In this document: positions 37,346 to 46,666 of the stretch, piece after piece | How positions within the stretch are numbered: position 1 is the first letter of the stretch | Layout: every line of letters starts with the position of its first letter | Assembly: GCA_027484825.1 (NCBI GenBank) | Contig: JAIXSE010000021.1 | Location: 310,001 to 374,000 of the forward strand | Direction of reading: 5' to 3' | Source of the DNA: Rubrivivax sp. | GTDB taxonomy: Bacteria > Pseudomonadota > Gammaproteobacteria > Burkholderiales > Burkholderiaceae_C | DNA: 64,000 bases | The notes under the pieces: generated by a model | The model's input: only the letters and a program-made list of their open reading frames with translations | What the model was told of the DNA's origin: nothing | The model's database searches: none | Position numbers and translations under genes: made by a program

Positions 37346-38965
37346 ATGACTAATGTCGCTTCAGCCGCATCGGGGCCTTCGGGCCCTGCGGCTCCTCCGG
37401 CGCCCCCTGCCGCACCGGTCGCTGGCGCGGGTCCCCAGCCGCTGACCGGTTCCGCGCTGGTGCTGGGCACCGTGTCCCTGTCGCTGGCGACCTTCATGAA
37501 TGTGCTGGACTCGTCCATCGCCAACGTGTCCTTGCCGGCCATTGCCGGTGACCTCGGCGTCAGCGCGACGCAGGGCACCTGGGTGATCACGAGCTTTGGC
37601 GTGGCCAATGCGATCTCGGTCCCGCTCACCGGTTGGCTGACCCAGCGCTTCGGCGCGGTGCGGCTGTTCACCACCAGCGTGCTGCTGTTCGTGCTGGCCT
37701 CCTGGCTGTGCGGCTTTGCCCACTCCCTGGAGATGCTGGTGGCGGCACGGGTGCTGCAAGGCCTGGTGGCCGGGCCGATGATTCCGCTGTCCCAGACCCT
37801 GCTGCTGGCCAGCTATCCCAAGCACAAGGCGGGCACGGCCCTCGCGTTATGGGGCGTGACCACCCTGGTTGCGCCGGTGGTCGGGCCGCTGCTGGGCGGC
37901 TGGATCACCGACAACATGACCTGGCCCTGGATCTTCTACATCAACGTCCCGGTGGGCCTGTTCGCCGCGGGCCTGACCTGGAGCATCTACCGCAGCCGCG
38001 AAACGCCGACCAAGAAGCTGCCGATCGACAGCGTGGGCCTGGCCCTGCTGGTGCTGTGGGTGGGGGCGCTGCAGATCATGTTGGACAAGGGCAAGGAACT
38101 GGACTGGTTCGAGTCCGGCCAGATCCAGATCCTGGCCGTGCTGGCGGTGGTCGGGTTCGCCGTGTTCGTGGTGTGGGAGCTGACGGCGGAACATCCGGTG
38201 GTGGACCTGCGCCTCTTCGGCCGACGCAACTTCCTGTTCGGGGCTTCGGTGCTGTCGCTGGCCTATGGCCTGTTCTTCGGCAACGTCGTGCTGCTGCCGC
38301 TGTGGCTGCAGCAGTTCATGGGCTACACCGCCACCGCGGCCGGCTTTGCGCTGGCACCGGTGGGCGTGCTGGCCATCCTGCTGTCGCCAGTGGTGGGGCG
38401 CAAGGTGTCGGTCTGGGATCCGCGCCTGATGGCCAGCTTCGCCTTCGTCATGTTCTTCATCGTGCTGATGATGCGCTCGATGTTCACCACCGACACCAGC
38501 CTGGGCATCATCATGGTCCCAACGGTATTGCAAGGCGCGGCGCTGGCCTTCTTCTTCATTCCGCTCACGACGCTGACCCTGTCCGGCATCACGCCGGACC
38601 GGATTGCGGCGGCGGCCGGTCTGTCGAACTTCGTGCGGATCACGGCGGGTGCGATGGGCACGTCCATCTCCACCACGCTGTGGGAGAACCGGGCCACGCT
38701 GCATCACACCCATCTGGTAGAGCACATCGGCCTTGGCGATCCGGTGGCGGGACAGACGCTCAGCACCTTGCAAAGCGCGGGCATGAGCTACGACCAAGCG
38801 CTGGCCTACCTCAACCGGCTGGTGGACCAGCAGGCCTTCACCCGGGCGGCGGACGACATCTTCCTGGCATCGGCGGTGCTGTTCATCGGCTTGATCGCCT
38901 TTGTGTGGCTCACCAAGCGGCCGCCGAAGATGGCAGCGCCGGTGGACGCGGGTGGGGCGCACTGA
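37346..38965 (+). CDS. EmrB-like DHA2 family drug:H+ antiporter
   Basis: A 539-residue MFS transporter with 14 expected membrane helices. The DHA2 motifs are LATFMNVLDSSIANVSLPAIAGDLGVSATQGTWVITSFGVANAISVPLTGWLTQRFGAVRLF (motifs D1 and A) and LQGLVAGPMIPLSQTLLLASYPKHKAGTALALWG (motif B/C region). An extra Pro/Ala-rich N terminus precedes the first helix. It completes the marR-oprM-emrA-emrB operon, which should export hydrophobic toxic compounds. A strong terminator follows after a short GC-rich repeat tract. Confidence 0.95.
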   Translation: MTNVASAASGPSGPAAPPAPPAAPVAGAGPQPLTGSALVLGTVSLSLATFMNVLDSSIANVSLPAIAGDLGVSATQGTWVITSFGVANAISVPLTGWLTQRFGAVRLFTTSVLLFVLASWLCGFAHSLEMLVAARVLQGLVAGPMIPLSQTLLLASYPKHKAGTALALWGVTTLVAPVVGPLLGGWITDNMTWPWIFYINVPVGLFAAGLTWSIYRSRETPTKKLPIDSVGLALLVLWVGALQIMLDKGKELDWFESGQIQILAVLAVVGFAVFVVWELTAEHPVVDLRLFGRRNFLFGASVLSLAYGLFFGNVVLLPLWLQQFMGYTATAAGFALAPVGVLAILLSPVVGRKVSVWDPRLMASFAFVMFFIVLMMRSMFTTDTSLGIIMVPTVLQGAALAFFFIPLTTLTLSGITPDRIAAAAGLSNFVRITAGAMGTSISTTLWENRATLHHTHLVEHIGLGDPVAGQTLSTLQSAGMSYDQALAYLNRLVDQQAFTRAADDIFLASAVLFIGLIAFVWLTKRPPKMAAPVDAGGAH

Positions 38966-39040
38966 AGGCGCGTCCGCATTGACAGAGCGCCTGCATTGAC
39001 AGCGCGCCCGCACTGCCAGCGCTTGCGCGCCAGTTGCTTC

Positions 39041-39074
39041 AACGCCGGTCGGCCTCAGGTCGACCGGCGTTTTG
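39041..39074 (+). terminator. Terminator of the emr-type operon
   Basis: AACGCCGGTCG (39041-39051) pairs perfectly with CGACCGGCGTT (39061-39071), with a 9-nt loop and TTTTG at the end. Confidence 0.85.
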
Positions 39075-39183
39075 CTTTGGGCGCGTCATCTGCCCCTTAA
39101 GATCGGCGGTTTCCGACACGCCCTCCGCCCCGGATCGCGTGCGGTCCGATCACCGCCTGTGCAGGCATTCTTGAGGGACAGCG

Positions 39184-41697
39184 ATGACCGGGGACCCTTC
39201 CAAGCCGAACGATGCGCCCAGCGCCCCACTCAGTTCGCCCGGCAACGGGGAGAGCGAGGTCGGGGACGGTGAGGGGGCACGCCTGATGCTCGGCGATCCG
39301 ATGCAGTTTGCGCGGCTGTTCCAGCAGGCCCCGTCCTTCATGGCGCTGCACAGCGGGCCGGACCATGTCTTCACCATGGCCAATCCGGCCTATCTGCATC
39401 TGGTGGGCCAGCGGCCCTTGGTGGGACGCCCGGCCCGCGACGCGCTCCCCGAAGCCCGCGAGCAGGGCTATCTGGACATCCTGGACCAGGTCTATCGCCA
39501 AGGCCTGCCGCATGCCGGCACCGAGGTGACCTACCGGATCGAGGCGCCCGGAACGTCGCCCCGCTGGGTGACGGTGGACTTTGTCTGCCAGCCGCTGCTG
39601 GACGAATCGGGCCAGGTGACCGGTGTGTTCGTGCTGGGCTCGGACGTCACAGCCCGCGCCAAGGCGCAGGAAGAACTGGCGGCGAAGGAAGAACAGCTCC
39701 GCCAGGCGACCGAAGGCGGCGGGGTGGGGGTGTGGGACGTGGACCTGGCCAGCGGCATGATCTACTGGACCACCCGCACGCGCGAGCTGTTCGGCATCTT
39801 CAGCGATCGACCCGTGTCCCTGCGCGACTTCTACGAAGGCCTTCATCCGGCCGACTTCAAGGCCACCTCCGATGCGTTTGCCGCGGTGACCGTGCCCGGT
39901 GGCGCCAAGCTCTACAACGTTGAATACCGGACGGTGGGCAAGGAAGACGGCGAGGTGCGCTGGGTGGCCGCCCGTGGCGTGCCGGTGATGGATGCCCATG
40001 GCCGGGTGAAGCGGGTGGTGGGATCGGTGATCGACATCACCCAGCGCAAGCATGACGAGCAGCGCATCCGTGAGCTCAATGATGCGCTGGAGCAGAAGCT
40101 CTCGTTGTATCTGGCCGAGCGCCGACTCTTCGGGGATCTGGTGGAAGGCACCGATGCGATGGTGCAGGTCTCCGACCATCACTTCAACTGGATGGCCATC
40201 AACCATGCCGCGGCCACCGAATTCGAGCGGATCTTCGGCATGCGGCCCAAGGTCGGCGACAACATGCTGACCCTGCTGAAGGACTTCCCGGACCAGCAGC
40301 GCGGCGTGGAGGCCGTCTGGCGCCGGGCCTTGTCCGGCGAGGAATTCACCGAGGTGCGGGAGTTCGGACGTGAAGGCCGCAGCCGTCACTACGAAATGCA
40401 TTTCCGCTCCCTGCATCGGGACGGGCGCCACATCGGCGCCTATCAGTTCGTCTACGACGTGACCGAGCGCATCGAGAAGGAAGAGCGACTGGCGCGCACC
40501 GAAGCCGCCCTGGCGCAGGCGCAGAAGATGGAGGCGATCGGCCAGTTGGTCGGCGGCATCGCCCATGACTTCAACAATCTGCTGCAGGCCATCCGCGGCA
40601 ATTTCGACATCATCGCGCGCCGCGCCACGGACGCCGAGCTGGTGGCCCGCTGCGCGGAGAAGGGCCAGTCCATCTCCGAGCGCGCCTCCAAGCTCACCTC
40701 GCAGTTGCTGGCCTTCTCTCGCGAACACAGTTTTGATCTGAAGCCCGTCAGCCTGCGCCGTCTGCTGCAGGACCTGGAGCCCCTGTTCCGCACCACGCTG
40801 GGCGCACGCATCGACTACCGGCGCGAGGCGCAGTCCCTGGACCTGTGTGTGATGGCCGATGCGGTGCAACTGGAAATGGCGCTGCTCAATCTGGTCATCA
40901 ATGCCCGCGATGCCATGGCCGACGGCGGTCGTCTGACGCTGACGGTGGCGGAGGACGGCAACAGCGTGCTGATCCGCGTGGCCGACGACGGCATGGGCAT
41001 GACGCCGGATGTGCTGGCGCGCTGCTTCGATCCGTTCTTCACCACCAAGGCGGTGGGCAAGGGCAGCGGGCTGGGCCTCAGTCAGGTGTATGGCATGTGC
41101 AAGCGGGTGGACGGCTCGGTGGATGTGCAGAGCGCCCCAGGAGCTGGCACGACGGTGACGCTGCGTCTGCGCCGGGCGCATCCCGACCCGGCCGCGTGTG
41201 ATGCGGAGCACCCGACGCCCCATCCCGATGCGCACCAGCACCAGCTGCTCGTGGTGGACGACGATGCCGACGTGCGGGAGTTCCTGATCGACGCCGTCCG
41301 TGCACTCGGGCACAAGGTGGTGGCAGCCGCGGACGGTCGGGAAGCGTTGCGGGTGCTGGGCACCGAGCGGGTGGACCTGCTGCTGGCCGACTTCTCCATG
41401 CCGCAGATGGACGGCGCGGAGCTGGCGCGCCATGCGCTGGCGCTGCGGCCCGACCTGAAGGTGGTTTTTGCCAGCGGCCATCCGGATGCGGACGCCTTCC
41501 ATGCCGCCACCGGCCGGGAAGCGGTGGTGCTGCGCAAGCCGTTTGACATGGAGACCCTGCGGCGCACGCTAAACAGCCAGCTCGGGGCCGGGGCGGAGGG
41601 CATGAGCGCGGGCTCAGCTCCAGCGCCAGCTCCAGCCCAAGATTCGGACGCAGCGCCGAGCCTCAGCCCGGCATCGGAAGATCCAGCAGATAAGTGA
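39184..41697 (+). CDS. Soluble PAS-containing hybrid histidine kinase
   Basis: An 837-residue protein with no membrane segment. It has about three PAS-type modules (roughly 30-155 with FMALHSGPDHVFTMANPAYLHLVGQRPLVGRPARDALPE; 165-290 with VWDVDLASGMIYW; 310-430), a HisKA domain with KMEAIGQLVGGIAHDFNNLLQAIRGN (His phospho-acceptor), a HATPase with NLVINARDAMADGG and GSGLGLSQVYGMCKRVDGSVDVQS, and a C-terminal receiver (LLVVDDDADVREFL, phospho-Asp in LLLADFSMPQMDG). It is convergent with a receiver-only gene, and their 3' ends overlap by 35 bp. The signal is unknown; flavin, haem or small-ligand PAS binding is possible. Confidence 0.93.
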   Translation: MTGDPSKPNDAPSAPLSSPGNGESEVGDGEGARLMLGDPMQFARLFQQAPSFMALHSGPDHVFTMANPAYLHLVGQRPLVGRPARDALPEAREQGYLDILDQVYRQGLPHAGTEVTYRIEAPGTSPRWVTVDFVCQPLLDESGQVTGVFVLGSDVTARAKAQEELAAKEEQLRQATEGGGVGVWDVDLASGMIYWTTRTRELFGIFSDRPVSLRDFYEGLHPADFKATSDAFAAVTVPGGAKLYNVEYRTVGKEDGEVRWVAARGVPVMDAHGRVKRVVGSVIDITQRKHDEQRIRELNDALEQKLSLYLAERRLFGDLVEGTDAMVQVSDHHFNWMAINHAAATEFERIFGMRPKVGDNMLTLLKDFPDQQRGVEAVWRRALSGEEFTEVREFGREGRSRHYEMHFRSLHRDGRHIGAYQFVYDVTERIEKEERLARTEAALAQAQKMEAIGQLVGGIAHDFNNLLQAIRGNFDIIARRATDAELVARCAEKGQSISERASKLTSQLLAFSREHSFDLKPVSLRRLLQDLEPLFRTTLGARIDYRREAQSLDLCVMADAVQLEMALLNLVINARDAMADGGRLTLTVAEDGNSVLIRVADDGMGMTPDVLARCFDPFFTTKAVGKGSGLGLSQVYGMCKRVDGSVDVQSAPGAGTTVTLRLRRAHPDPAACDAEHPTPHPDAHQHQLLVVDDDADVREFLIDAVRALGHKVVAAADGREALRVLGTERVDLLLADFSMPQMDGAELARHALALRPDLKVVFASGHPDADAFHAATGREAVVLRKPFDMETLRRTLNSQLGAGAEGMSAGSAPAPAPAQDSDAAPSLSPASEDPADK

Positions 41698-42073
41698 TCA
41701 GGTCATCCAGCTCGCTGGACTTGTCGAACACCCGGTCCGCGCCCAGTTCCTGGCAGCGGGTGCGCATGTCGGCCGTGGCGTAGTTGCTCAGGATGATGAT
41801 CTTGGCCTCGGGCTGCAGCTTGCGGGCCTTGGGCAGCAGCGACAGCCCGGTGCCGCGCTTGAGGAAGATGTCGATGATCAGCACATCGCAGGGCACGGCC
41901 TCATCCAGCAGCCAGCGCAGGGCGCCCGCTTCATCTTCCGCCTGACCCACCACCTGCAAAGGGACCATCTCCTGCAGGGTGGCGACCAGGTTTTCCCGGA
42001 TGAGCGGGCTGTCTTCCACCAGGAAGCAGCTGAGGGGGCCAGGCGTTGCGTGGGGCTGAGTCGTCACGGACAT
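41663..42073 (-). CDS. Single-domain response regulator
   Basis: A 136-residue receiver-only protein starting at MSVTTQPHATPG; the track adds 20 codons that would overlap the upstream gene. The receiver has CFLVEDSPLIRENLVATL (acidic pair), the phospho-Asp in VLIIDIFLKRGTGLSLL, Ser in IILSNYATADM and Lys in VFDKSSELDDL. There is no output domain, so it acts by protein contact or phosphotransfer. It starts 11 bp after the AsmA gene's stop, suggesting one transcript. Its tail overlaps the opposite hybrid kinase gene. Confidence 0.9.
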   Translation of the reverse strand: MSVTTQPHATPGPLSCFLVEDSPLIRENLVATLQEMVPLQVVGQAEDEAGALRWLLDEAVPCDVLIIDIFLKRGTGLSLLPKARKLQPEAKIIILSNYATADMRTRCQELGADRVFDKSSELDDLITYLLDLPMPG

Positions 42074-42084
42074 GGGGGCGATTA

Positions 42085-44349
42085 TCACGAACCGGCGCCC
42101 TGCCTGGCGCGCCGCGCCAACGCGGCGTTGCATTCAGACAGCGCCGCTTTGGTCTGATCGTCCGGTTCTTCCCCCAGGTCCACCAGCGGCAGCAGGGCTG
42201 CCAGCGGCGTGACCGCCACGCCCAGCACGGCGGCCGGCAGCACCCGGCGCAGCAGCGGCGCCTTCTCCAGGCTGATGTCCGGGTCGGACAAGGTGCCTTC
42301 CACCTTCAGCGGTGTGCGCAAGGTGAGCGGGCTGGCGTCCTTGGGCTCCACCTTCGCGCGCAGCTTCATCCGTTCGGTGGCCAGGGACACGTCGCCCTCC
42401 ACCCGCACCAGGGAGTCGCGGGTATCCACGATCATCGGTTGCGGCGTCACGCGGCCGTCCTTCACCGTCAGGTCGGCGATGCCGCATTGCACCGGCAGGT
42501 CCTTGTCGCCGCGGATCAGCACGCCGACGGCCTGTGCCAGGTCAATGCCGGCGGCCTCCACAATCAGGTGGGAGACGCTGCCCTGGGTCCAGTACAGGAC
42601 GATGCGGCCATCGGCGGTGGCCAGCAGGTCGGCGGTGGACCGGCCTTCACCGTCGAGCATGATGCGCCCGCCCATCAAGCCGGTCACGTAGGGCGGCTTG
42701 TTGCCGCCGCGCTCCACCTGCAGCCACTGCTCCAGATGCACCCCGGCCACGCGCAGTCGCACCTGCCAGCGGGCGGTGGGCTGTCGGCCGTCCAGGGTGA
42801 TGCTGCCGGCAAACTGGCCCTTGGCCACGCGGGCATCGATGTCGCGGATCTGGAGCACACCATCGGCCAGCACAATGTGGCCGCGCAGCGGCTGGGCGGC
42901 CTGCAGCAGGGCGGTACCGGATTCGAAACGGTCCAGGTTGACGGTGACGTCGGCGTCCATCGCCCGCAGCGAGGGCAGGTCGAACTGACGGTCGGGCAGC
43001 ACCCGATTGGGACGGGTGGATGGGCGGGCCTTGCGCTCGGTGGGCAGACCGATGGAGGGGCCCAGGTCGGCCATCCACAGCTCGCTGCCCCGCAGCTCGC
43101 CGGTGAGCTTGGATTTCTGGTTGCGCGGCGCGTTGAATTCGAAGTGGCCGTTGAGTTTGCTCTTGCCGATGGTGGCGGTTTGCACAACGGTGGACCACAT
43201 GGAGCCGGAATGGCGCAGCGTGCCCTTCATCGCGAACGGCGGGGTGGTTGGCAGCGTGACGCCCAGCGGCTCGCCGACCGCCGCCAGCGACGGGCCCGAC
43301 AGTTGATACCGCCCGGCAAGACCCTGGCTGCCCAGCAGGTCGCGGACTTCCCCGTCGAAGGACAGCTTGGCGCGGCCGATGTCCCCGCGCAGCGTCACCT
43401 CGACAGCGGGCGCATTGGGGTCCGACGACATCCAGGGCAGGGCGGAGCTGGTGCGCAGTGCCGCCTTCAGCGCCATGTCGTGGAAGTGGCCTTCGGCGGT
43501 GGCGATCACGCCCAGGCGGCGGTCGGCGTCCGCGGGGGGGCGGGCTCCGTTGGCGGCGATGCGGGCGGAATCCGCATCGCTCGCGGCAGCGCTGCCCGCA
43601 GTGGCTGCGGCGGAAGCAGCCGCATGGCCGGTACTACCGACATGCAGGGTCGCCCGATCCAGCAGGTGCTCATCGGCCGGCGGCAGGTCCCAGGCCTCGC
43701 GCAGCGCAAACTTCACCAGCAGGGACAGCTGCTGGATTTTGTCGTCCACCACCGCCGAGCCTTGGCGCACCTCCAGCAGGTCGAAGCGGATGCCGTCCAT
43801 CTTGGGCTTTTCCCGCACCTGGGTGCTGCTGTCGGGCTGTTGGCCGAACTGCCAGCTGGCACGCCCCTCGACATCGCGCGCCAGACGCAGGGCGAGGTCA
43901 CCGGCCTGCAGGCTCTTGACGCGGAGCGGGTCGCCTTGGCGCAGGTCCATCAGGTCGCTGTAGCGCAGTGCCAGGCTGGCATCGCGGGCCACCACCATCG
44001 GGCCCATTGAGCTCCAGCTCGGCCCGGCGATGGTCAGGCTGTCGGTCTGCAGGCGAATGCCGCCGATGAAGCGCAGGCGCCAGCGGGTTTCGCCAGAGCC
44101 GTCAAAGCTCACCATGCGGTCCAGCTTCTGGCTCAGCCAGTTCTCCAGCGGCCGGCGCAGAAAGGGCCAGCCCATCCACTCGCACACGGCCACACCGCCG
44201 ACCAGCAGCGCCATCACCACCAGCACGCCCTTGAGCCAGGGCGCACGACGATGTGGGGAGCCGGGCCCGGAGGCAGGTGGGGAGGGTGGCGAGGCAGGCG
44301 GGGCCAGAGGCGATGCCTCGGCGGCAGGCGTTGGCGGAATTGTTGTCAT
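42085..44349 (-). CDS. AsmA-family envelope protein
   Basis: A 754-residue protein with the start at MTTIPPTPAAEAS. It has a cytoplasmic Pro/Ala-rich stretch, a membrane anchor (APWLKGVLVVMALLVGGVAVCEWMGW), then AsmA-type beta-rich repeats. Family cues are WLSQKLDRMVSFDGSGETRWRLRFIGGIRLQTDSLTIAGP, the repeated ..GDLALRLARDVEGRASWQFG, and a C-terminal LRAKVEPKDASPLTLRTPLKVEGTLSDPDISLEKAPLLRRV. AsmA proteins sit in the inner membrane and reach into the periplasm, affecting outer-membrane assembly or lipid transport. It begins 5 bp after the phospholipase D gene ends, so translational coupling is likely. Confidence 0.88.
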   Translation of the reverse strand: MTTIPPTPAAEASPLAPPASPPSPPASGPGSPHRRAPWLKGVLVVMALLVGGVAVCEWMGWPFLRRPLENWLSQKLDRMVSFDGSGETRWRLRFIGGIRLQTDSLTIAGPSWSSMGPMVVARDASLALRYSDLMDLRQGDPLRVKSLQAGDLALRLARDVEGRASWQFGQQPDSSTQVREKPKMDGIRFDLLEVRQGSAVVDDKIQQLSLLVKFALREAWDLPPADEHLLDRATLHVGSTGHAAASAAATAGSAAASDADSARIAANGARPPADADRRLGVIATAEGHFHDMALKAALRTSSALPWMSSDPNAPAVEVTLRGDIGRAKLSFDGEVRDLLGSQGLAGRYQLSGPSLAAVGEPLGVTLPTTPPFAMKGTLRHSGSMWSTVVQTATIGKSKLNGHFEFNAPRNQKSKLTGELRGSELWMADLGPSIGLPTERKARPSTRPNRVLPDRQFDLPSLRAMDADVTVNLDRFESGTALLQAAQPLRGHIVLADGVLQIRDIDARVAKGQFAGSITLDGRQPTARWQVRLRVAGVHLEQWLQVERGGNKPPYVTGLMGGRIMLDGEGRSTADLLATADGRIVLYWTQGSVSHLIVEAAGIDLAQAVGVLIRGDKDLPVQCGIADLTVKDGRVTPQPMIVDTRDSLVRVEGDVSLATERMKLRAKVEPKDASPLTLRTPLKVEGTLSDPDISLEKAPLLRRVLPAAVLGVAVTPLAALLPLVDLGEEPDDQTKAALSECNAALARRARQGAGS

Positions 44350-44354
44350 TGTGG

Positions 44355-45884
44355 TCACCACCAGTGTTCCAGCAGACTGTAGAAATATTCCTTGCCCCGC
44401 TGAAGCATCGGTCGATGCTGCCAACTGGTCAGGTCGATGTGGTGAGAGGCGTCGCGGTCTTTCTCGAACATGCCGGTCATGGCGGTGCCGAAGTCTTCAC
44501 CCAGCACCACCGCATTGACCTCGTTGTTGTGCACGAAGCTGCGCCAGTCCATGTTGCTGGAGCCGATGGTGGACACCACGCCGTCGATCACGGCGGTCTT
44601 GGCATGCAGCACCGCATCCTTGAGCTCATGGATCTTGACCCCGGCCTTGAGCAGGCGCTCGTAGTGGCTCCGGCCGGCATGCATCACGGGCGAGAAGTCA
44701 CTCTGGGAGGGCAGGATCAGCTGCACATCCACCCCGCGCTGCGCGGCATCGGCCAGGGCCTGCACCATGTCGTCACCGGGCGCGAAGTAGGCCATGGTGA
44801 GATAGACGCTTTTCTGCGCTGCACGGATGCTGCCCAGCAGCAAGGTGTAGATCCGGTTTTCCTTGTCCTGCGGCGTGCTGGGGATGATGCGCATCAGCTG
44901 CTGGCCAGCGGCGGTGTCGGGGGCGGGCAAGGCTTGCAGGGTGCCCCCGCAGGCCTGGGTTTGCCAGGTCTGCAGGATCAGCCCGTGCAGCGCCTGCACG
45001 GCCGGGCCGCGGACCTGGATCATGGTGTCGCGCCAGCCGCGGTCCTTGGCGTCCTTGCTGTCCTTCCCGGTCTCGTCGTCCTTCCTGCGGCCCTTGCTGC
45101 CGCCGAATGAGCCTGAGCCTGACGAGTAAACGGCGCTGATGTTGATGCCGCCCGTGAAGCCGACCGCGTTGTCCACCACCAGAATCTTGCGGTGGTCGCG
45201 CTTGGTGATGTCCTGGTAGCGGCGGCTCTTGAGCGGGTTGACGGGGCTGAAGGCGCAGATGGCCACGCCGGATTGGCGCATGCGGTCGAAATAGGCGTCC
45301 TGGGTCGAGAGTGAGCCGATGGCGTCATAGATCACAGCCACTTGCACGCCCTGCTGCTGGCGCTGGATCAGCAAGTCAGCCAGACGCTGCGCGACGGCGG
45401 CGTCTTCGATGATGTAGCTCTCGAGCAGGATTTGTTTTTTGGCCTGGCCGATGGCGGCGAACATGGCCTCGAAGGTGGCCGGTCCGTCGATCAGCAGGCG
45501 GGTGTCGTTGTTGGCGTAGAGGTCGACGTCACCGAACGACGCCATGGCGGCAAGCTGCCGCTTGAGCAAATCCGCACTGCCCTGGGCCGCCGCATTGCGG
45601 ATGACGGCCTCGCGTCGCTGCGGCCCCAGCGTCCCCTGGGCGCCCACCACGTCCACGTCGCTGGCCACCTTGGCCATGGCCGGCGTGGACGCGGGGGGAG
45701 GTGGCAACGGTCCTTGCACCGGCGGTGCCGGCGTGGCGCAGGCCGACAGCGCCACCGCCGACAGCAGGCTGACCAGCACCGCGCCCGCACGGCCGGCTGT
45801 GAGCCTGCGCCATCCGCCCCATCGGGAGCTCTGCAGAGCGGCGCTCGGCGCTTCGTGGACGGCGGACGGGCAGGGCACGGGCAT
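44355..45884 (-). CDS. Phospholipase D / cardiolipin synthase-like lipoprotein
   Basis: A 509-residue PLD-superfamily enzyme. The N terminus has a lipoprotein-type signal (AGAVLVSLLSAVALSAC). Two HKD motifs are present: KRDHRKILVVDNAVGFTGG at about residues 226-244 and HAKTAVIDGVVSTIGSSN at about 427-444. Between them is a short Lys/Asp-rich insert (KGRRKDDETGKDSKDAKDR). Family members join phosphatidylglycerols to cardiolipin or hydrolyse phosphodiesters. The lipobox would place it at the periplasmic side, unlike E. coli ClsA or ClsB. It is in an operon with the AsmA protein, which fits membrane-lipid work. Confidence 0.88.
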   Translation of the reverse strand: MPVPCPSAVHEAPSAALQSSRWGGWRRLTAGRAGAVLVSLLSAVALSACATPAPPVQGPLPPPPASTPAMAKVASDVDVVGAQGTLGPQRREAVIRNAAAQGSADLLKRQLAAMASFGDVDLYANNDTRLLIDGPATFEAMFAAIGQAKKQILLESYIIEDAAVAQRLADLLIQRQQQGVQVAVIYDAIGSLSTQDAYFDRMRQSGVAICAFSPVNPLKSRRYQDITKRDHRKILVVDNAVGFTGGINISAVYSSGSGSFGGSKGRRKDDETGKDSKDAKDRGWRDTMIQVRGPAVQALHGLILQTWQTQACGGTLQALPAPDTAAGQQLMRIIPSTPQDKENRIYTLLLGSIRAAQKSVYLTMAYFAPGDDMVQALADAAQRGVDVQLILPSQSDFSPVMHAGRSHYERLLKAGVKIHELKDAVLHAKTAVIDGVVSTIGSSNMDWRSFVHNNEVNAVVLGEDFGTAMTGMFEKDRDASHHIDLTSWQHRPMLQRGKEYFYSLLEHWW

Positions 45885-45891
45885 GGAAGAC

Positions 45892-46431
45892 TCAGTCCTT
45901 GAGCATGTCCAGCAGCTCGTCGGCGTGCTCTTCCTCGTCCGCCAGGACTTGCTCGAGGATGCGACGGGTGGTGGGGTCCTTGTCGCCGATGAGGTTGATC
46001 ATCTGGCGATAGCTCTCCACCGCCACACGCTCGGCCACCAGGTTGGCGCGAACCATGGCCTTCAGGTCGTCCGAATCGTCGTAGTCGGCATGGCTTCGCA
46101 GGGTCAGCGAATCGGGATTGAAGTCGGGCTCACCGCCCAGTTGCACGATGCGCTCCGCCAGCTTGTCGGCGTGGGCGCTTTCCTCATTGGCATGCTCGAG
46201 GAATTCGGCGGCGATGCTCGGCGAGGACAGGCCATGCGCGGTGAAGTAGTGGCGCTTGTAGCGCAGCACGCACACCAGCTCGGTGGCCAGCGCATCGTTC
46301 AGCAGCTTCACGATCTGGTCACGATAAGGACCATAGCTGGGTGTGACGGCACCGTCGTCCAGGTGCTTGCGGGCACGGTCCAGGGCGGCTTCGTCCAGTT
46401 GCATCGTTGAGTTGTCGGATTTCTGTTCCAT
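45892..46431 (-). CDS. Ferritin-like (bacterioferritin-type) protein
   Basis: A 179-residue four-helix ferritin-like protein starting at MEQKSDNSTMQLDEAALDRAR; the track adds 71 codons overlapping the DUF1328 gene. Metal-ligand positions are visible in ATELVCVLRYKRHYFTAHGL, EFLEHANEESAHADKLAERIVQLGGEPDF, and VAVESYRQMINLIGDKDPTTRRILEQVLADEEEHADELLDML. This pattern fits a bacterioferritin or DUF-type stress ferritin rather than Dps. It is a likely iron store or peroxide scavenger. It is 7 bp upstream of the PLD gene and shares its strand. Confidence 0.9.
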   Translation of the reverse strand: MEQKSDNSTMQLDEAALDRARKHLDDGAVTPSYGPYRDQIVKLLNDALATELVCVLRYKRHYFTAHGLSSPSIAAEFLEHANEESAHADKLAERIVQLGGEPDFNPDSLTLRSHADYDDSDDLKAMVRANLVAERVAVESYRQMINLIGDKDPTTRRILEQVLADEEEHADELLDMLKD

Positions 46432-46489
46432 TGGCTGGCTCCAGTGTGGGAGTGGCTGAGACGGGGGCCGGCTCACCGGTCCCCGAGAG

Positions 46490-46666
46490 TTATTTGCGGA
46501 TGGCGTTGACGCCGGTGATGCCCAGCACCAGGAGCACCAGGAAGATGACCAGGAAGATGCCGAACAGAATCTTGGCAATACCCGCGGCACCTGCAGCGAT
46601 ACCGGTAAAGCCGAGCACGCCTGCCACCAGGGAGATGACGGCAAAGATCAGGGCCCACTTCAACAT
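46490..46666 (-). CDS. DUF1328 (YtjA-like) small membrane protein
   Basis: A 58-residue protein missed by the ORF track because of its size. The translation begins [19 protein letters not shown] and ends [16 protein letters not shown], covering two membrane helices with a Gly/Ala-rich turn ([17 protein letters not shown]), the DUF1328 pattern. A strong Shine-Dalgarno sequence, AAAGGACATCATC, precedes the ATG. Family members are common in stress-induced loci; the molecular function is unknown. It lies 58 bp upstream of the ferritin-like gene on the same strand. Confidence 0.92.
   Translation of the reverse strand: MLKWALIFAVISLVAGVLGFTGIAAGAAGIAKILFGIFLVIFLVLLVLGITGVNAIRK

Noticed and set aside
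39097-41502. 801-codon minus-strand ORF opposite the hybrid kinase
   Set aside because: All kinase, PAS and receiver motifs read on the plus strand; this frame has none.
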